A stretch of 64,000 nt of DNA from Dyella_A ginsengisoli (GCF_044904665.1 NZ_JADIKM010000002.1:62001-126000); one strand, 5' to 3'. Counted from the first letter of the stretch, positions 52,290 through 61,107 are shown. Notes: generated from the sequence alone by a model not told the origin. Numbers and translations: made by a program.

Positions 52290-53489
52290 TCAGGCGAACG
52301 TATCGAGCAGGCCCAGCGCACTCACCGCGACCGGCGCAGCGATCGGTTCGTCGCCACCGGCGTCGACGCCTTCACTGCCGAACGACGAGGTGCCGTTGCG
52401 CGACCCGTCGCCACCCGACGACTGCTGACCCACCTGCGCCTGACCCAGCGACAGCCCGTGCTGCGCCAGCAGCGCGTCCAGCTGCGGCAGAGTCTGCTGC
52501 AGCGCGTGCACGGCGGCGGGATGCTGGGCGGCGAAGGTCACGTCGACCTGCCCGCCGTGCTGCACGCGCACGCTCACGTCGACCTGACCTAGCTCGTCCG
52601 GATGCAGACGGATCTTCGCCTGCTTGATGTCCTGGTTGCCCAGCCACGCCACCTGCTGGCCCAGCTCCTGCGCGAACGCCGGACTGCCGGCCGGGCTGGC
52701 GATGTGCAGCGCGTGCGGTGGCATCACGCCGGTGTTGGCCGTGGTCTGCGGCGTGGCGCCGAGCAGCGTGGCGAGATCCCGCACGCCCGGGCCGTCCGCG
52801 CCCTTGTGCATCGCGGCCTTGCTGCCGCCGGCGGCGAACAGGTCGGCCAGCGCCGCGGTGCCGGCGGTCGATGCGTTGCCCGATGGCACCACGGCGACCG
52901 CATCGTTGCCGGCAGCGGCGCCGGCATCCGTGAGGGTGGCGAGCGTGTCGGACGGAGCCGTCAGACGGCCGAGCGCAGGCTGGCCTGCCGAAGCCTTGAG
53001 CACGCTGGCCGCCAATACTTTGGCCGCGCCGCCCGTGGCGGCGGACGCGTTGGCCGGCATGGCCTGACCCAGCAGGGCGAGCATGGCGCCGGCCACGGAG
53101 ATCGCATCGGGCGTGGGCTCGTCCTTGGAGGTCGATGTAGTTGCATCGGTGCCTGGCACCGGCTGCCCGGTATCGACCGATGCGACCGATGCGGCCGGCA
53201 CGAGCACGGCGCCGGGCAATCCGTCGGACGGCGGTGCCGGCGATGCGTCGGCGTCGGCATCGCTGCGCCGGCGATCGGCGTGAGCATCGTTGGCCGTCGC
53301 CTGATCCGCGCTGGCGGCACCGGCGGGCGCGGCATCGGCAGCGGACGTATCGCCGCCCTGCTGCTGCCGCGCGGCATCCAGATGACTGTCGAAGGCACGT
53401 CCGGCGTCGGTCGGCCCGCGCGGCTCGGCGGGTGCGGGCGCGGTGGAGACGACGGTCGGAGTCACGGAGAGAGTGGCGGTGGCGGGCAT
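52290..53489 (-). CDS. fliK: Flagellar hook-length control protein FliK
   Basis: 399 residues. Ala/Pro/Thr-rich disordered N-terminal ruler part (1-265), then the conserved FliK C-terminal domain (about 275-345): AFAQELGQQVAWL, AKIRLHPDELGQVDVSVRV, LDALLAQHGLSLGQAQV. Measures hook length and switches export specificity. Start ATG 53487-53489, 49 nt downstream of a sigma-54-type element. Last flagellar gene of the block; no fliL follows. Confidence 0.9.
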   Translation of the reverse strand: MPATATLSVTPTVVSTAPAPAEPRGPTDAGRAFDSHLDAARQQQGGDTSAADAAPAGAASADQATANDAHADRRRSDADADASPAPPSDGLPGAVLVPAASVASVDTGQPVPGTDATTSTSKDEPTPDAISVAGAMLALLGQAMPANASAATGGAAKVLAASVLKASAGQPALGRLTAPSDTLATLTDAGAAAGNDAVAVVPSGNASTAGTAALADLFAAGGSKAAMHKGADGPGVRDLATLLGATPQTTANTGVMPPHALHIASPAGSPAFAQELGQQVAWLGNQDIKQAKIRLHPDELGQVDVSVRVQHGGQVDVTFAAQHPAAVHALQQTLPQLDALLAQHGLSLGQAQVGQQSSGGDGSRNGTSSFGSEGVDAGGDEPIAAPVAVSALGLLDTFA

Positions 53490-53537
53490 GGGAACCTCGT
53501 CGGAAAATCGTCGGCCGGTGGGCTGTGCGGTAGTTGC

Positions 53538-53553
53538 AGCAAGGTTCGCGCCA
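53538..53553 (-). promoter_or_regulatory. Sigma-54-type promoter for fliK
   Basis: Minus strand: TGGCGCGAACCTTGCT. The GG and GC are 10 bases apart, and it differs from TGGCACG-N4-TTGCW at one position. In the 93-bp gap between fliJ and fliK, so fliK can be transcribed separately under RpoN and FleQ. Confidence 0.65.
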
Positions 53554-53582
53554 AGCGCTCGGTGCGAGGGTGGCGTTGCACG

Positions 53583-54020
53583 CTACCGGCCCGGGCCGGG
53601 CGGACGGCGATGCTGCATGCGCTCGTCGACATCGGACTGCTCGCGGCGGTCTTCCGCCTTGCGCTCCAGCTCGCGGTAATTGCTGACCACGCTGTCCAGC
53701 GCCTGCTCGCGCGCGTGGGCATCGCGCCAGTGGCCGCGTACCTGGTCGAGCTGGCGCTGCTGGCGCTGCACGTCGAGCTGCTGCTGCTCGATGGCGCGGT
53801 CGATGCGCTCGATGAACTGCTGCCGGTTGAGCAGCGCGCTGACGCTCATGCCGTCGCCCTGCCCCTCGGCGTAATCCCGGCGATAGCGCTTGAGCTCGTC
53901 GAGCTGGTGTTCGGCGCGCGCCACGCGCTGCTGCTGCTCGGCGAGCTTCTGCATGGCCTCGTCACGGCGCTTGTGTGCCTGGTCGACGGCCGGCTGCAGG
54001 CGGTCGGCGCGCGAACTCAT
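53583..54020 (-). CDS. fliJ: Flagellar export chaperone FliJ
   Basis: 145 residues, almost wholly alpha-helical coiled coil rich in Gln, Arg and Glu (RRDEAMQKLAEQQQRVARAE, QQQLDVQRQQRQLDQVR). It fits in the FliI hexamer as the central stalk and helps export. ATG at 54018-54020 overlaps the fliI stop (ATGA). A Pro/Arg-rich tail (QHRRPPGPGR) ends it. Confidence 0.85.
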   Translation of the reverse strand: MSSRADRLQPAVDQAHKRRDEAMQKLAEQQQRVARAEHQLDELKRYRRDYAEGQGDGMSVSALLNRQQFIERIDRAIEQQQLDVQRQQRQLDQVRGHWRDAHAREQALDSVVSNYRELERKAEDRREQSDVDERMQHRRPPGPGR

Positions 54021-55381
54021 GCGTCGCCTTCGCCGGTGAGCGCGCGCAGTGCGTCGATGCCCTGGGCCAACGTCATCGGCTCGTCCACCTCCTGCTGCAG
54101 GAACGCGCGCAGGCGCGGCCACATGGCGATGGCGTGATCGACCTGCGGGTCGGAACCTTTCTGGTAGGCGCCCACCGCGATCAGGTCGCGTTGCTGGCGA
54201 TACGCCGAATACACCTGGCGGAAGCGCTGGGCGGCGCGCAGATGCTCGCGCTTCGCCACCGCTGGCATCACGCGGCTGATCGACGCCTCGATGTCGATCG
54301 CCGGGTAATGTCCGGCCTCGGCCAGGTCGCGCGAGAGCACTATGTGGCCGTCGAGAATGGCGCGCGCGGCGTCGGCGATCGGATCGTGGCGGTAGTCGTC
54401 GCCCTCGGTGAGCACGGTGTAGAACGCGGTGATCGAGCCGCGCCCTTCGGCGTCGTTGCCGGCGCGCTCCACCAGCGCCGGCAGCATCGCGAACACCGAC
54501 GGCGGGTAGCCCTTGGTCGCCGGCGGCTCGCCGATCGCCAGCGCGATCTCGCGCTGTGCCTGGGCGTAGCGAGTGAGCGAATCCATCAGCAGCAGCACGC
54601 GCAGGCCGCGGTCGCGGAACCACTCGGCGATCGCGGTGGCGTACTGCGCACCGCGCAGGCGCTTGAGCGGCGGCGCGTCGGCGGGCGCGGCGACGATCAC
54701 CGCGCGGCGACGTCCTTCCTCGCCCAGCGTGTGCTCGACGAACTCCTTCACCTCACGGCCGCGCTCGCCGATCAGTCCGACCACGACCACGTCGGCGTCG
54801 GTGTATTTGGTCATCATGCCGAGCAGGGTCGACTTGCCCACGCCGGAGCCCGCGAACAGGCCAAGGCGCTGGCCGCGGCCCACGGTGAGCAGCGCGTTGA
54901 TTGCGCGCACGCCGGTATCGAGCGGGGTGTCGATCGGCTTGCGCGCCATCGGGTTGATCGGCTCGCCCTTGAGCGCGGCGTGCTCGTCGGAATCCAGCGG
55001 GCCCAGGCCATCCAGCGGCAGGCCGTCGGCGCCGATAACCCGACCCAGCAGGCCCTGCCCTACCGGCAGGCCGCCGGCGCGGGCGCAGGGGCGCACGCGG
55101 GCGTTCGGCAGCACGCCGTGCATCTCGCCCACCGGCATCAACAGCAGGCGCTCGTCGGCGAAGCCGACCACTTCGGTATCCAGCTGCTCGCCGTCGGCGG
55201 CGTCGACCAGGCAGCGCGAACCCAGCGCGGCCTCGCAGCCCTCGGCTTCCAGCGTGAGGCCGACCACGCGACGCAGCCTGCCTTCCACGGTGAGCGGATG
55301 CGACGCCTCGGCGCGACGGCCGCGGCGGGCGAGCTGCTCGCGCCAGCGTTCGCTGCGCAGGGTGAGCGGGTCGGCGCTCAC
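54017..55381 (-). CDS. fliI: Flagellum-specific ATPase FliI
   Basis: 454 residues. N-terminal beta barrel (LTVEGRLRRVVGLTLEAEG), hinge PLDGLGPLD, Walker A LFAGSGVGKSTLLGMM near residue 165, Walker B VLLLMDSLTRYAQAQREIAL, and RGSITAFYTVLTEGDD. Drives unfolding and release of export substrates. Starts with GTG at 55379-55381, which overlaps the stop of the upstream 145-residue gene as GTGA; the 160-residue open-frame extension beyond it lacks family similarity. Confidence 0.95.
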   Translation of the reverse strand: MSADPLTLRSERWREQLARRGRRAEASHPLTVEGRLRRVVGLTLEAEGCEAALGSRCLVDAADGEQLDTEVVGFADERLLLMPVGEMHGVLPNARVRPCARAGGLPVGQGLLGRVIGADGLPLDGLGPLDSDEHAALKGEPINPMARKPIDTPLDTGVRAINALLTVGRGQRLGLFAGSGVGKSTLLGMMTKYTDADVVVVGLIGERGREVKEFVEHTLGEEGRRRAVIVAAPADAPPLKRLRGAQYATAIAEWFRDRGLRVLLLMDSLTRYAQAQREIALAIGEPPATKGYPPSVFAMLPALVERAGNDAEGRGSITAFYTVLTEGDDYRHDPIADAARAILDGHIVLSRDLAEAGHYPAIDIEASISRVMPAVAKREHLRAAQRFRQVYSAYRQQRDLIAVGAYQKGSDPQVDHAIAMWPRLRAFLQQEVDEPMTLAQGIDALRALTGEGDA

Positions 55382-55815
55382 CGCGTCGAAGCCCGGTCGT
55401 CGCGCCGGGCGCGGCGGGTCATCACGGCAAAGAAATCGCGCCACTGGTGCACGCCCGCGGGACGGGGGGATCGCTTGAGCTGGCAGACCACGCCGCCGGG
55501 GGAGGATGGCGGGGACGGCAGCTTCGCGAGGGCACACCAGCGGCGCGAAAGGGGTAGGCCGAGGCGCCAGCGGCGCCACAGCCGGAACAGGGGAAACCAG
55601 GGGCGGAAGTGCAGCACGCGCACATCCCGCGCATCGGGCTCGACGCGTGCGCGACGGCGCGCGATGCGGGCGGCTATGCGGATCGCCACGTCGTCGGCCT
55701 CGCGCTGTGCGAGGTCCGGCGCAACCGCAGCGGACACCGATCGGGCCGCGCGTGCGCGCATGGCCGGATGCGAAGCCAGGTCGATCACCTGCGCGCAGGT
55801 CCGCTTCGCGTTCAT
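55378..55815 (-). CDS. Unrecognised basic protein between FliH and FliI
   Basis: 145 residues. ATG (55813-55815) overlaps the fliH stop as ATGA and the TGA (55378-55380) overlaps the fliI GTG as GTGA, so all three genes are translated in relay. About 85 percent of codons end in G or C, as in its neighbours, which speaks for real coding. The product is very rich in Arg (about one in five), with no signal peptide. An Ala/Arg helix (about 15-62, ADDVAIRIAARIARRRARVE) leads to a Trp/Arg/Pro middle (FRPWFPLFRLWRRWRLGLPL) and a tail with a TRRARRDD motif. It matches no flagellar family known to me. Possible export-apparatus or regulatory factor (inference). Confidence 0.6.
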   Translation of the reverse strand: MNAKRTCAQVIDLASHPAMRARAARSVSAAVAPDLAQREADDVAIRIAARIARRRARVEPDARDVRVLHFRPWFPLFRLWRRWRLGLPLSRRWCALAKLPSPPSSPGGVVCQLKRSPRPAGVHQWRDFFAVMTRRARRDDRASTR

Positions 55816-56450
55816 GCGGTGATCTCCTCGTCGCCATCGTCTTCGTCCACGCCGAGCACCGCATCGACCACCGCAGCCAGCCGGGTGTCCACGCGCGCGT
55901 CCAGGCGGGAGCGTTCGCTTTCCAGCAGGCAGTCGCCGCGCGCCAGCGCGGGGTCGGGCAGCAGCTGCCAGTGCTCCTCGGCCACCGCGTGCTCGCGCAG
56001 CAGGGCCAGATCGTCCGGGTGCACGCGCACGCGCAGTTCGCGCGTCGCCGAGGGCAGCGCGCGCGCCGCCTGCTGCACGGCCTGCACGATCAGCTCGGGC
56101 GAGGTGGCCAGTTCATGCGCCAGCACGCGGCGGGCGATCACCACGGCCAGCCGCGCCAGCTCCTGCTCGGTGGCGTCATCCAGCGCAGCCAGCGGACGGG
56201 CGGCCGATTCCAGCAGCGACTCGAGCCGCGCCACCACAGCCCGACGCTCGCGCGCGGCATCGGCCAGGCCTTCGGCGCGACCGGCCGCGTAGCCCTCGTC
56301 GCGCGCCTGGCGCTCCAGCGCCTCCAGCTCGGACACGGTGGGCGGCGCCGGCAGGTCGTTGACCGGTTCGCTGCGCGCGGCGTCTTGCACCTGCGGCAGC
56401 TCCCAGCGCTCGGCACCGGCAAACGAATCACGGAGGATCTGCGCGGCCAT
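55812..56450 (-). CDS. fliH: Flagellar assembly protein FliH
   Basis: 212 residues. Glu/Ala/Arg-rich helical part with glycine-spaced repeats (ARDEGYAAGRAEGLADAARE), then the C-terminal FliI-binding domain (LARLAVVIARRVLAHEL, LRVRVHPDDLALLREH, CLLESERSRLDARVDTRLA). Regulator of FliI that docks it to the C ring. ATG at 56448-56450 shares one base with the fliG TGA. Confidence 0.9.
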   Translation of the reverse strand: MAAQILRDSFAGAERWELPQVQDAARSEPVNDLPAPPTVSELEALERQARDEGYAAGRAEGLADAARERRAVVARLESLLESAARPLAALDDATEQELARLAVVIARRVLAHELATSPELIVQAVQQAARALPSATRELRVRVHPDDLALLREHAVAEEHWQLLPDPALARGDCLLESERSRLDARVDTRLAAVVDAVLGVDEDDGDEEITA

Positions 56451-57454
56451 CAGACGAAGTCGTCTCCGCTACCGCCCAGGGTGAGCTGGCCGGCATCGGC
56501 CAGCCGGCGCGCGATCATCAGCACTTCCTTCTGCGCGGCATCGACTTCGCTCACGCGCACGGGGCCGGCCACCTCGAGGTCGTCGCGCAGCATGTCGGCG
56601 GCGCGCTTGGACATGTTGGCGAAGATCTTCTCGCGCATCGCCGGCTCGGCGCCCTTGAGCGCCACGGTGAGGCGCGCAGAAGGCACTTCGCGCAGCAGCG
56701 TCTGCATGCTGCGGTCGTCGATGGCGGCGAGGTCGTCGAAGACGAACATCAGCTCTTCGATCTTGCCGCCGAGGCCGGCGTCCTGGCTGCGGATGGCCGC
56801 CATCAGCTCGGCCTCGCGACTGGTCTCCATCGCGTTGAGGATGTCCGCGGCGGCCTTCAGGCCACCCACGTTGGCGGACTTGAGCTTGGTGGAGTTGCCG
56901 GAGAACTGGCGCTCCATGATTTCGTCCAGCTCGTTCAGCGCGTGCGGCTGCACACCGTCCAGCGTGGCGATGCGCATCACCGCATCGGAGCGCACGCGTG
57001 GCGGCAGGTAGCCGAGCACTTCGGCGGCCTGGTCCGGTTCGAGATGGGCCAGCACCAGCGCGATGATCTGCGGATGCTCCAGGTTGATGAGCTCGGCGAT
57101 CGCGCGGCTCTCCATCCACTTGAGCGACTCCAGACCCTTGCTGGAGCGGCCGAGCAGGATGCGGTCGATCAGGCCGCCCGCCTTGCTCTCGCCCAGCGCG
57201 TTGGTGAGGATCTTGCGGATGTACTCCTCGGTGCCGACGCCCAGCGCGGTTTGGCGGCCGACATCCTCGTTGAGGCGGTTGAGCACCTGCTCCACCTGGT
57301 CGCGCGTGACGCTGGTGAGGCCGGCCATCGCCGAGCCCACCGCCTGCACGTCGCGGGCGGAGAGATGCTTTAGCACCTCGGCAGCGTCCTGCTCACCCAG
57401 GGTGAGCAGGAGGATCGCAGCGTTGCGTGCGCCCTCGGAAACCTGCTCAGCCAT
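56450..57454 (-). CDS. fliG: Flagellar motor switch protein FliG
   Basis: 334 residues. N domain (1-100) binds FliF, middle domain with the EHPQ motif in LEHPQIIALVLAHL, and C-terminal charged torque helix (FDDLAAIDDRSMQTLLREV). Part of the rotor switch complex. Its start overlaps the end of fliF by 8 bases. Confidence 0.95.
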   Translation of the reverse strand: MAEQVSEGARNAAILLLTLGEQDAAEVLKHLSARDVQAVGSAMAGLTSVTRDQVEQVLNRLNEDVGRQTALGVGTEEYIRKILTNALGESKAGGLIDRILLGRSSKGLESLKWMESRAIAELINLEHPQIIALVLAHLEPDQAAEVLGYLPPRVRSDAVMRIATLDGVQPHALNELDEIMERQFSGNSTKLKSANVGGLKAAADILNAMETSREAELMAAIRSQDAGLGGKIEELMFVFDDLAAIDDRSMQTLLREVPSARLTVALKGAEPAMREKIFANMSKRAADMLRDDLEVAGPVRVSEVDAAQKEVLMIARRLADAGQLTLGGSGDDFV

Positions 57455-59156
57455 TGTCGCCCACCCAGTTGCGCACGACCTGCGCGACTTGCTTGGGGTT
57501 TTCGCTCACCAGACGCCTGGCCATGTTGATCTTCTGCTCGTAGGCAATCGCCTGCCCGATGCGGGCGGGCTCGTCCTCGGGGATATCGTCCACGCGCACG
57601 GAAACTTTCGGCATCGGCGACGGCAACGCGTTCGCCATCGGAGCGCTCGCACGGGCCGGGCCGCGGCTGAGCCCCTTGAGCAATGGACGCAGCAGTCCGA
57701 AGGCCACCACCAGCGCCACCAGGATGCCGCCGCCCTGCTTGATCAGGTCGAGCATGCCCGGGCGCTGCCAGAACGGCGTGGCGGGCGCGCTGTCGTCGTC
57801 GGCGACCGTGTCGTGGTGGAACGGCTGGTTCACCACGCTCACGGTGTCACCGCGCGCGGCGTTGAAGCCCACCGCGTTCTTGGCCAGCTCGGTGAGATGG
57901 TCGAGTTCCTGCTGGGTGAACGGCACGCTCTTGGCGTCCTTGCCGCTGCCGACGAGCTTGTTGTCGACCACCACCGCCACGCTGATCCGCGACAGCCGTC
58001 CGGCCGGGTCGCTGACGTGGCTGATGGTGCGGTCCAGCTCGTAGTTGCGGGTGGCGCTGGAAGAGGTATCGCTGGGCGTGGCGGTGGTCGTGTTGGCGGC
58101 ATTGGCGCCCGCGTTCGGCGCCGCGCCGGCCTGCGGATTGGCCGCAGTGGGCTGGGCCGGGGTGTTCGGCGGCTGGTTGCTCAGGGCGCCAGGCACGGCG
58201 CCATTGCCGGCAGCGCCATCGGTGCGCTGCTCGGAGCTGGTCTGCTCGCTGCGCAGCGCCGGGTGATCGTGATCGTAGGTTTCGGTGGCCTTCTCGGTCT
58301 GGCTGAAGTCGAGATCGGCGTACACCTGCGCGCGCACCTTGCCGGCACCGACCAGGGGCGTGAGCAGCTCCTCGATGCGCTCGGCGTAGGTGTTCTCGAT
58401 GCGCGTGGCCAGGCGCAGGCGGGTGTCGCCCACGGCCGCGGCGCTGTCGGGCGCGTCGCCGGTGAGCAGCTGGCCCTGCTGGTCGACCACCGACACCTGC
58501 TTGGCATCGAGCTCGGGCACGCTGGACGACACCAGGTGCACGATCGCCGCCACCTGACTGGCATCGAGCTGCCGACCGGGGAACAGCGTGACCAGCACCG
58601 AGGCGCTGGCCTGGCGGTTGTCGCGGATGAAGGCGGACGGCTTGGGCAGCGCCAGATGCACGCGCGCCGAGCGCACCGACTGCAGCGCACCGATGGTGTT
58701 GCCCAGATCGGTCTCCAGCATCTGCTGGTAGCGCGTGCGCTCGGCCATGTCGCTCATGCCGAACGGCGAGTCGGCCGCCGGCAGCACGGTGCTGTTGGCG
58801 CTGCCCTGCGGCAGGCCCTGCCCGGCCAGGCGCAGGCGGATCGCGGCCAGGTCGGCCTGCGGCGCCATGATGGTGGTGCCGTCGCCGGCCAGCGTGTAGG
58901 GGGTGTTGCTCGCCTGCAGCGCCTGGGTGATCGCGGCGGCGTCTTTCTGATCCAGCCCGGCATACAACATGCCGTAGTTGGGACCGCGCGACCACAGCAC
59001 CACCGCCACGCCCATCGCCACCGCCAGCGCCACGCCCACCAGCAGCATCAACTGCCGCGAGGCCGGGCTGCGCGCGATATCGCGAAGATCGAGGCGTGCG
59101 CCGGGGCGCTCGCTGTCGACCTTCGGTTCGGTGGGGGTCATGCCGCCGTCTGCCAT
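57447..59156 (-). CDS. fliF: Flagellar MS-ring protein FliF
   Basis: 569 residues. Two membrane helices (about 34-53 and 458-477), between them the periplasmic ring-building motifs (LYAGLDQKDAAAITQALQAS, SARVHLALPKPSAFIRD, VVDQQGQLLTGD) and a variable Ala/Gln/Pro stretch (about 290-355); the cytoplasmic C-terminus binds FliG. Base on which the flagellum is built. ATG at 59154-59156. Confidence 0.95.
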   Translation of the reverse strand: MADGGMTPTEPKVDSERPGARLDLRDIARSPASRQLMLLVGVALAVAMGVAVVLWSRGPNYGMLYAGLDQKDAAAITQALQASNTPYTLAGDGTTIMAPQADLAAIRLRLAGQGLPQGSANSTVLPAADSPFGMSDMAERTRYQQMLETDLGNTIGALQSVRSARVHLALPKPSAFIRDNRQASASVLVTLFPGRQLDASQVAAIVHLVSSSVPELDAKQVSVVDQQGQLLTGDAPDSAAAVGDTRLRLATRIENTYAERIEELLTPLVGAGKVRAQVYADLDFSQTEKATETYDHDHPALRSEQTSSEQRTDGAAGNGAVPGALSNQPPNTPAQPTAANPQAGAAPNAGANAANTTTATPSDTSSSATRNYELDRTISHVSDPAGRLSRISVAVVVDNKLVGSGKDAKSVPFTQQELDHLTELAKNAVGFNAARGDTVSVVNQPFHHDTVADDDSAPATPFWQRPGMLDLIKQGGGILVALVVAFGLLRPLLKGLSRGPARASAPMANALPSPMPKVSVRVDDIPEDEPARIGQAIAYEQKINMARRLVSENPKQVAQVVRNWVGDNG

Positions 59157-59197
59157 GAGAGTTGCTCGTTATCGATGGGCGAAGGAAAAAGCAGTCG

Positions 59198-59542
59198 TCA
59201 GACCGGCATGTTCATGATGTCTTTGTAGGCATCGACGAGCTTGTTGCGTACCTGCGTCATCGCGTTGAGCGAGAGGTCGGCCTTCTGGATCGCCACCATC
59301 GTGCGGGCCAGATCCGCGCCCTGGTCGCCCCGCTCGAACGCCGCCGCCATGCGCCCGGCCGTGGCCTGGCTGTCACCGACCGCGGCGATCGACTGCTTCA
59401 GCAGCGCACCGAACGGACTGGCGCCGTTCGTCGGGGTGGTCGCGGGCAACGCCGTGGAAGAGAACGCCACCTCGGGCGAGCGCACCTGGGCGGACATCTG
59501 GCGCATCTGGCTGAGCAGGCTGTTGACGTCGATCGTGGTCAT
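59198..59542 (-). CDS. fliE: Flagellar hook-basal body protein FliE
   Basis: 114 residues. Helical protein joining MS ring and rod; end motif MVAIQKADLSLNAMTQVRNK and VDAYKDIMNMPV is diagnostic. Start ATG 59540-59542 lies 40 nt below a sigma-54-type element. First gene of fliE-fliJ. A 41-bp gap separates it from fliF. Confidence 0.94.
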   Translation of the reverse strand: MTTIDVNSLLSQMRQMSAQVRSPEVAFSSTALPATTPTNGASPFGALLKQSIAAVGDSQATAGRMAAAFERGDQGADLARTMVAIQKADLSLNAMTQVRNKLVDAYKDIMNMPV

Positions 59543-59581
59543 GACGGTTTTCCAACGCGTGACGGGTTTCCGAGGGTGTTA

Positions 59582-59598
59582 CTGCAGGATGTGTGCCA
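59582..59598 (-). promoter_or_regulatory. Sigma-54-type promoter for fliE operon
   Basis: Minus strand: TGGCACACATCCTGCAG. GG and GC are 10 bases apart, and it fits TGGCACR-N4-TTGCW with one mismatch. 40 nt upstream of fliE; FleQ, encoded next door, is the expected activator. Confidence 0.65.
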
Positions 59599-59615
59599 TC
59601 AGCCGGGGCCGGATC

Positions 59616-59683
59616 GTCGCGACTGAAGTCGCTCCCACAAGAGCCCTGGATCGAGCGCCTGCGGGAGGGGCTTGAAGCCCGAC
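59616..59683. repeat. Two REP-like sequences between fleQ and fliE
   Basis: GCGACTGAAGTCGCTCCCAC at 59619-59638 (complement of the xanthomonad REP GTGGGAGCGACTTCAGTCGC) and a second, related GCGGGAGGGGCTTGAAGCCC at 59661-59680. Each is a hairpin, just beyond the fleQ stop, and may end fleQ mRNA. Confidence 0.65.
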
Positions 59684-59694
59684 AACCCAATGCC

Positions 59695-61107
59695 TCAGGC
59701 CGCCAGCCCGTTCTGCAGCCCGTACTTGCGCAGCTTTTCCACCAGCGTGGTGCGCTGCATGTGCAGCAGCTTGGCGGCGTGCGCCACCACGCCGCCGGTG
59801 ACGTCGAGCGCCTGGCGGATCAGCCCGACCTCGATATCGGCGAGGTGATCCTTCAGGTCGATACCGCCCTCGGGCAGCAGCGTCGCGTCGTTGCCGGCAA
59901 CGGCCTTCTGGTCGGTCACCACCGTATCCATCATCGTCAGCAGCTGGCTGCTGCTGGGCTCCTCGGCGGGCGCAGCACCGCGATAGCGCTCGGGCAGCTC
60001 GCCGGCACGCACTTCGGCATGCGGATAGAGGATGGCGAGGCGCTCGACCAGGTTGCACAGCTCGCGCACGTTGCCCGGCCACGGATAGCCGCGCAGGGTC
60101 TGCAGCGCACTGGGCGAGAAGCGCACCGAACCCACGCCGCGACGCTCCAGGCGCTGGTTGAATTCGTTGATCAGCACCGGCAGGTCTTCCAGCCGCTCGC
60201 GCAGCGACGGCAGCTCCAGCGGGAACACGCTCAGGCGATAGAACAGATCTTCGCGGAAGCGGCCGTCGGCAATCGCCTGCTCCAGGTTGCGATGGGTGGC
60301 GGCGATGATGCGCACGTCGCAGCGAAGCGTCTTGTTGCCGCCGACGCGCTCGTACATGCGTTCCTGCAGCACGCGCAGCAGCTTCACCTGCATCGGCAGG
60401 CTCATGTCGCCGATCTCGTCGAGGAACAGCGTGCCACCCTCGGCCATCTCGAAGCGGCCCTTGCGGGCACTGATCGCGCCGGTGAAGGCACCCTTCTCGT
60501 GGCCGAACAGTTCGCTTTCCAGCAGCTCGGCCGGAATCGCGCCGCAGTTGATCGCGATGAACGGCTTGTCCTTGCGCGGCGAGCAGTCGTGAATGGTGCG
60601 GGCGACCATCTCCTTGCCGGTGCCGGACTCACCGAGCACCAGCACGCTGGAGTCGAACGGGGCCACCTGGCGGATCAGCGCGTTGACGCGGCCCATGGCA
60701 CGCGATTCACCCACAAAGCGCTGCTCGCCGCGGCGCGCGCCGGAGCTGCGCGCACTGGCGCAGCGCATCGCCTCGGCGAACTGCTCGTAGCGCAGCGGAA
60801 AACCGATCACGCCGACCCGGCCGTAGAACGGCGAACTGGCACCGAGCATTCGCGAGGCCCACGGCGAATCCTCGGCGAGCAGCAGCGGCAGGTGGGCGAG
60901 CGCCTCACCGAGGCTGTCGAGCTGGCGCTCGGCGGCCGACTCGTCGCTGACGTCACCAATGTAGATGCCGCGCAACGCCCCGTCGGACGGAGCCTGGTCG
61001 ATACGGCCGGCATGCTGCGGATTGAAACCCAGGAACTGCAGCGCCGAGATGACCGAGTCGGCCCGGGTGGGGTTCGACTCAATGACCAGGAAATCCGTCT
61101 TGTCCAT
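59695..61107 (-). CDS. fleQ: Sigma-54-dependent flagellar regulator FleQ
   Basis: 470 residues. N-terminal receiver-like FleQ domain (about 5-115) without the normal phosphorylation Asp set; AAA+ core with Walker A GESGTGKE near residue 170, sigma-54 loop GAFTGA, Walker B GGTLFLDEIGD and R-finger region; C-terminal Fis-type HTH (VVAHAAKLLHMQRTTLVEKLRKYG). In relatives c-di-GMP inhibits this ATPase. ATG at 61105-61107. The open frame above it is Pro/Arg-rich and discarded. Expected activator of the fliE and fliK promoters. Confidence 0.92.
   Translation of the reverse strand: MDKTDFLVIESNPTRADSVISALQFLGFNPQHAGRIDQAPSDGALRGIYIGDVSDESAAERQLDSLGEALAHLPLLLAEDSPWASRMLGASSPFYGRVGVIGFPLRYEQFAEAMRCASARSSGARRGEQRFVGESRAMGRVNALIRQVAPFDSSVLVLGESGTGKEMVARTIHDCSPRKDKPFIAINCGAIPAELLESELFGHEKGAFTGAISARKGRFEMAEGGTLFLDEIGDMSLPMQVKLLRVLQERMYERVGGNKTLRCDVRIIAATHRNLEQAIADGRFREDLFYRLSVFPLELPSLRERLEDLPVLINEFNQRLERRGVGSVRFSPSALQTLRGYPWPGNVRELCNLVERLAILYPHAEVRAGELPERYRGAAPAEEPSSSQLLTMMDTVVTDQKAVAGNDATLLPEGGIDLKDHLADIEVGLIRQALDVTGGVVAHAAKLLHMQRTTLVEKLRKYGLQNGLAA

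Noticed and set aside
55382..55864. N-terminal extension of FliI by about 160 residues
   Set aside because: Overlaps fliH and the 145-residue gene in another frame, is Pro/Arg-rich without similarity, and the GTGA junction at 55381 gives normal FliI length.
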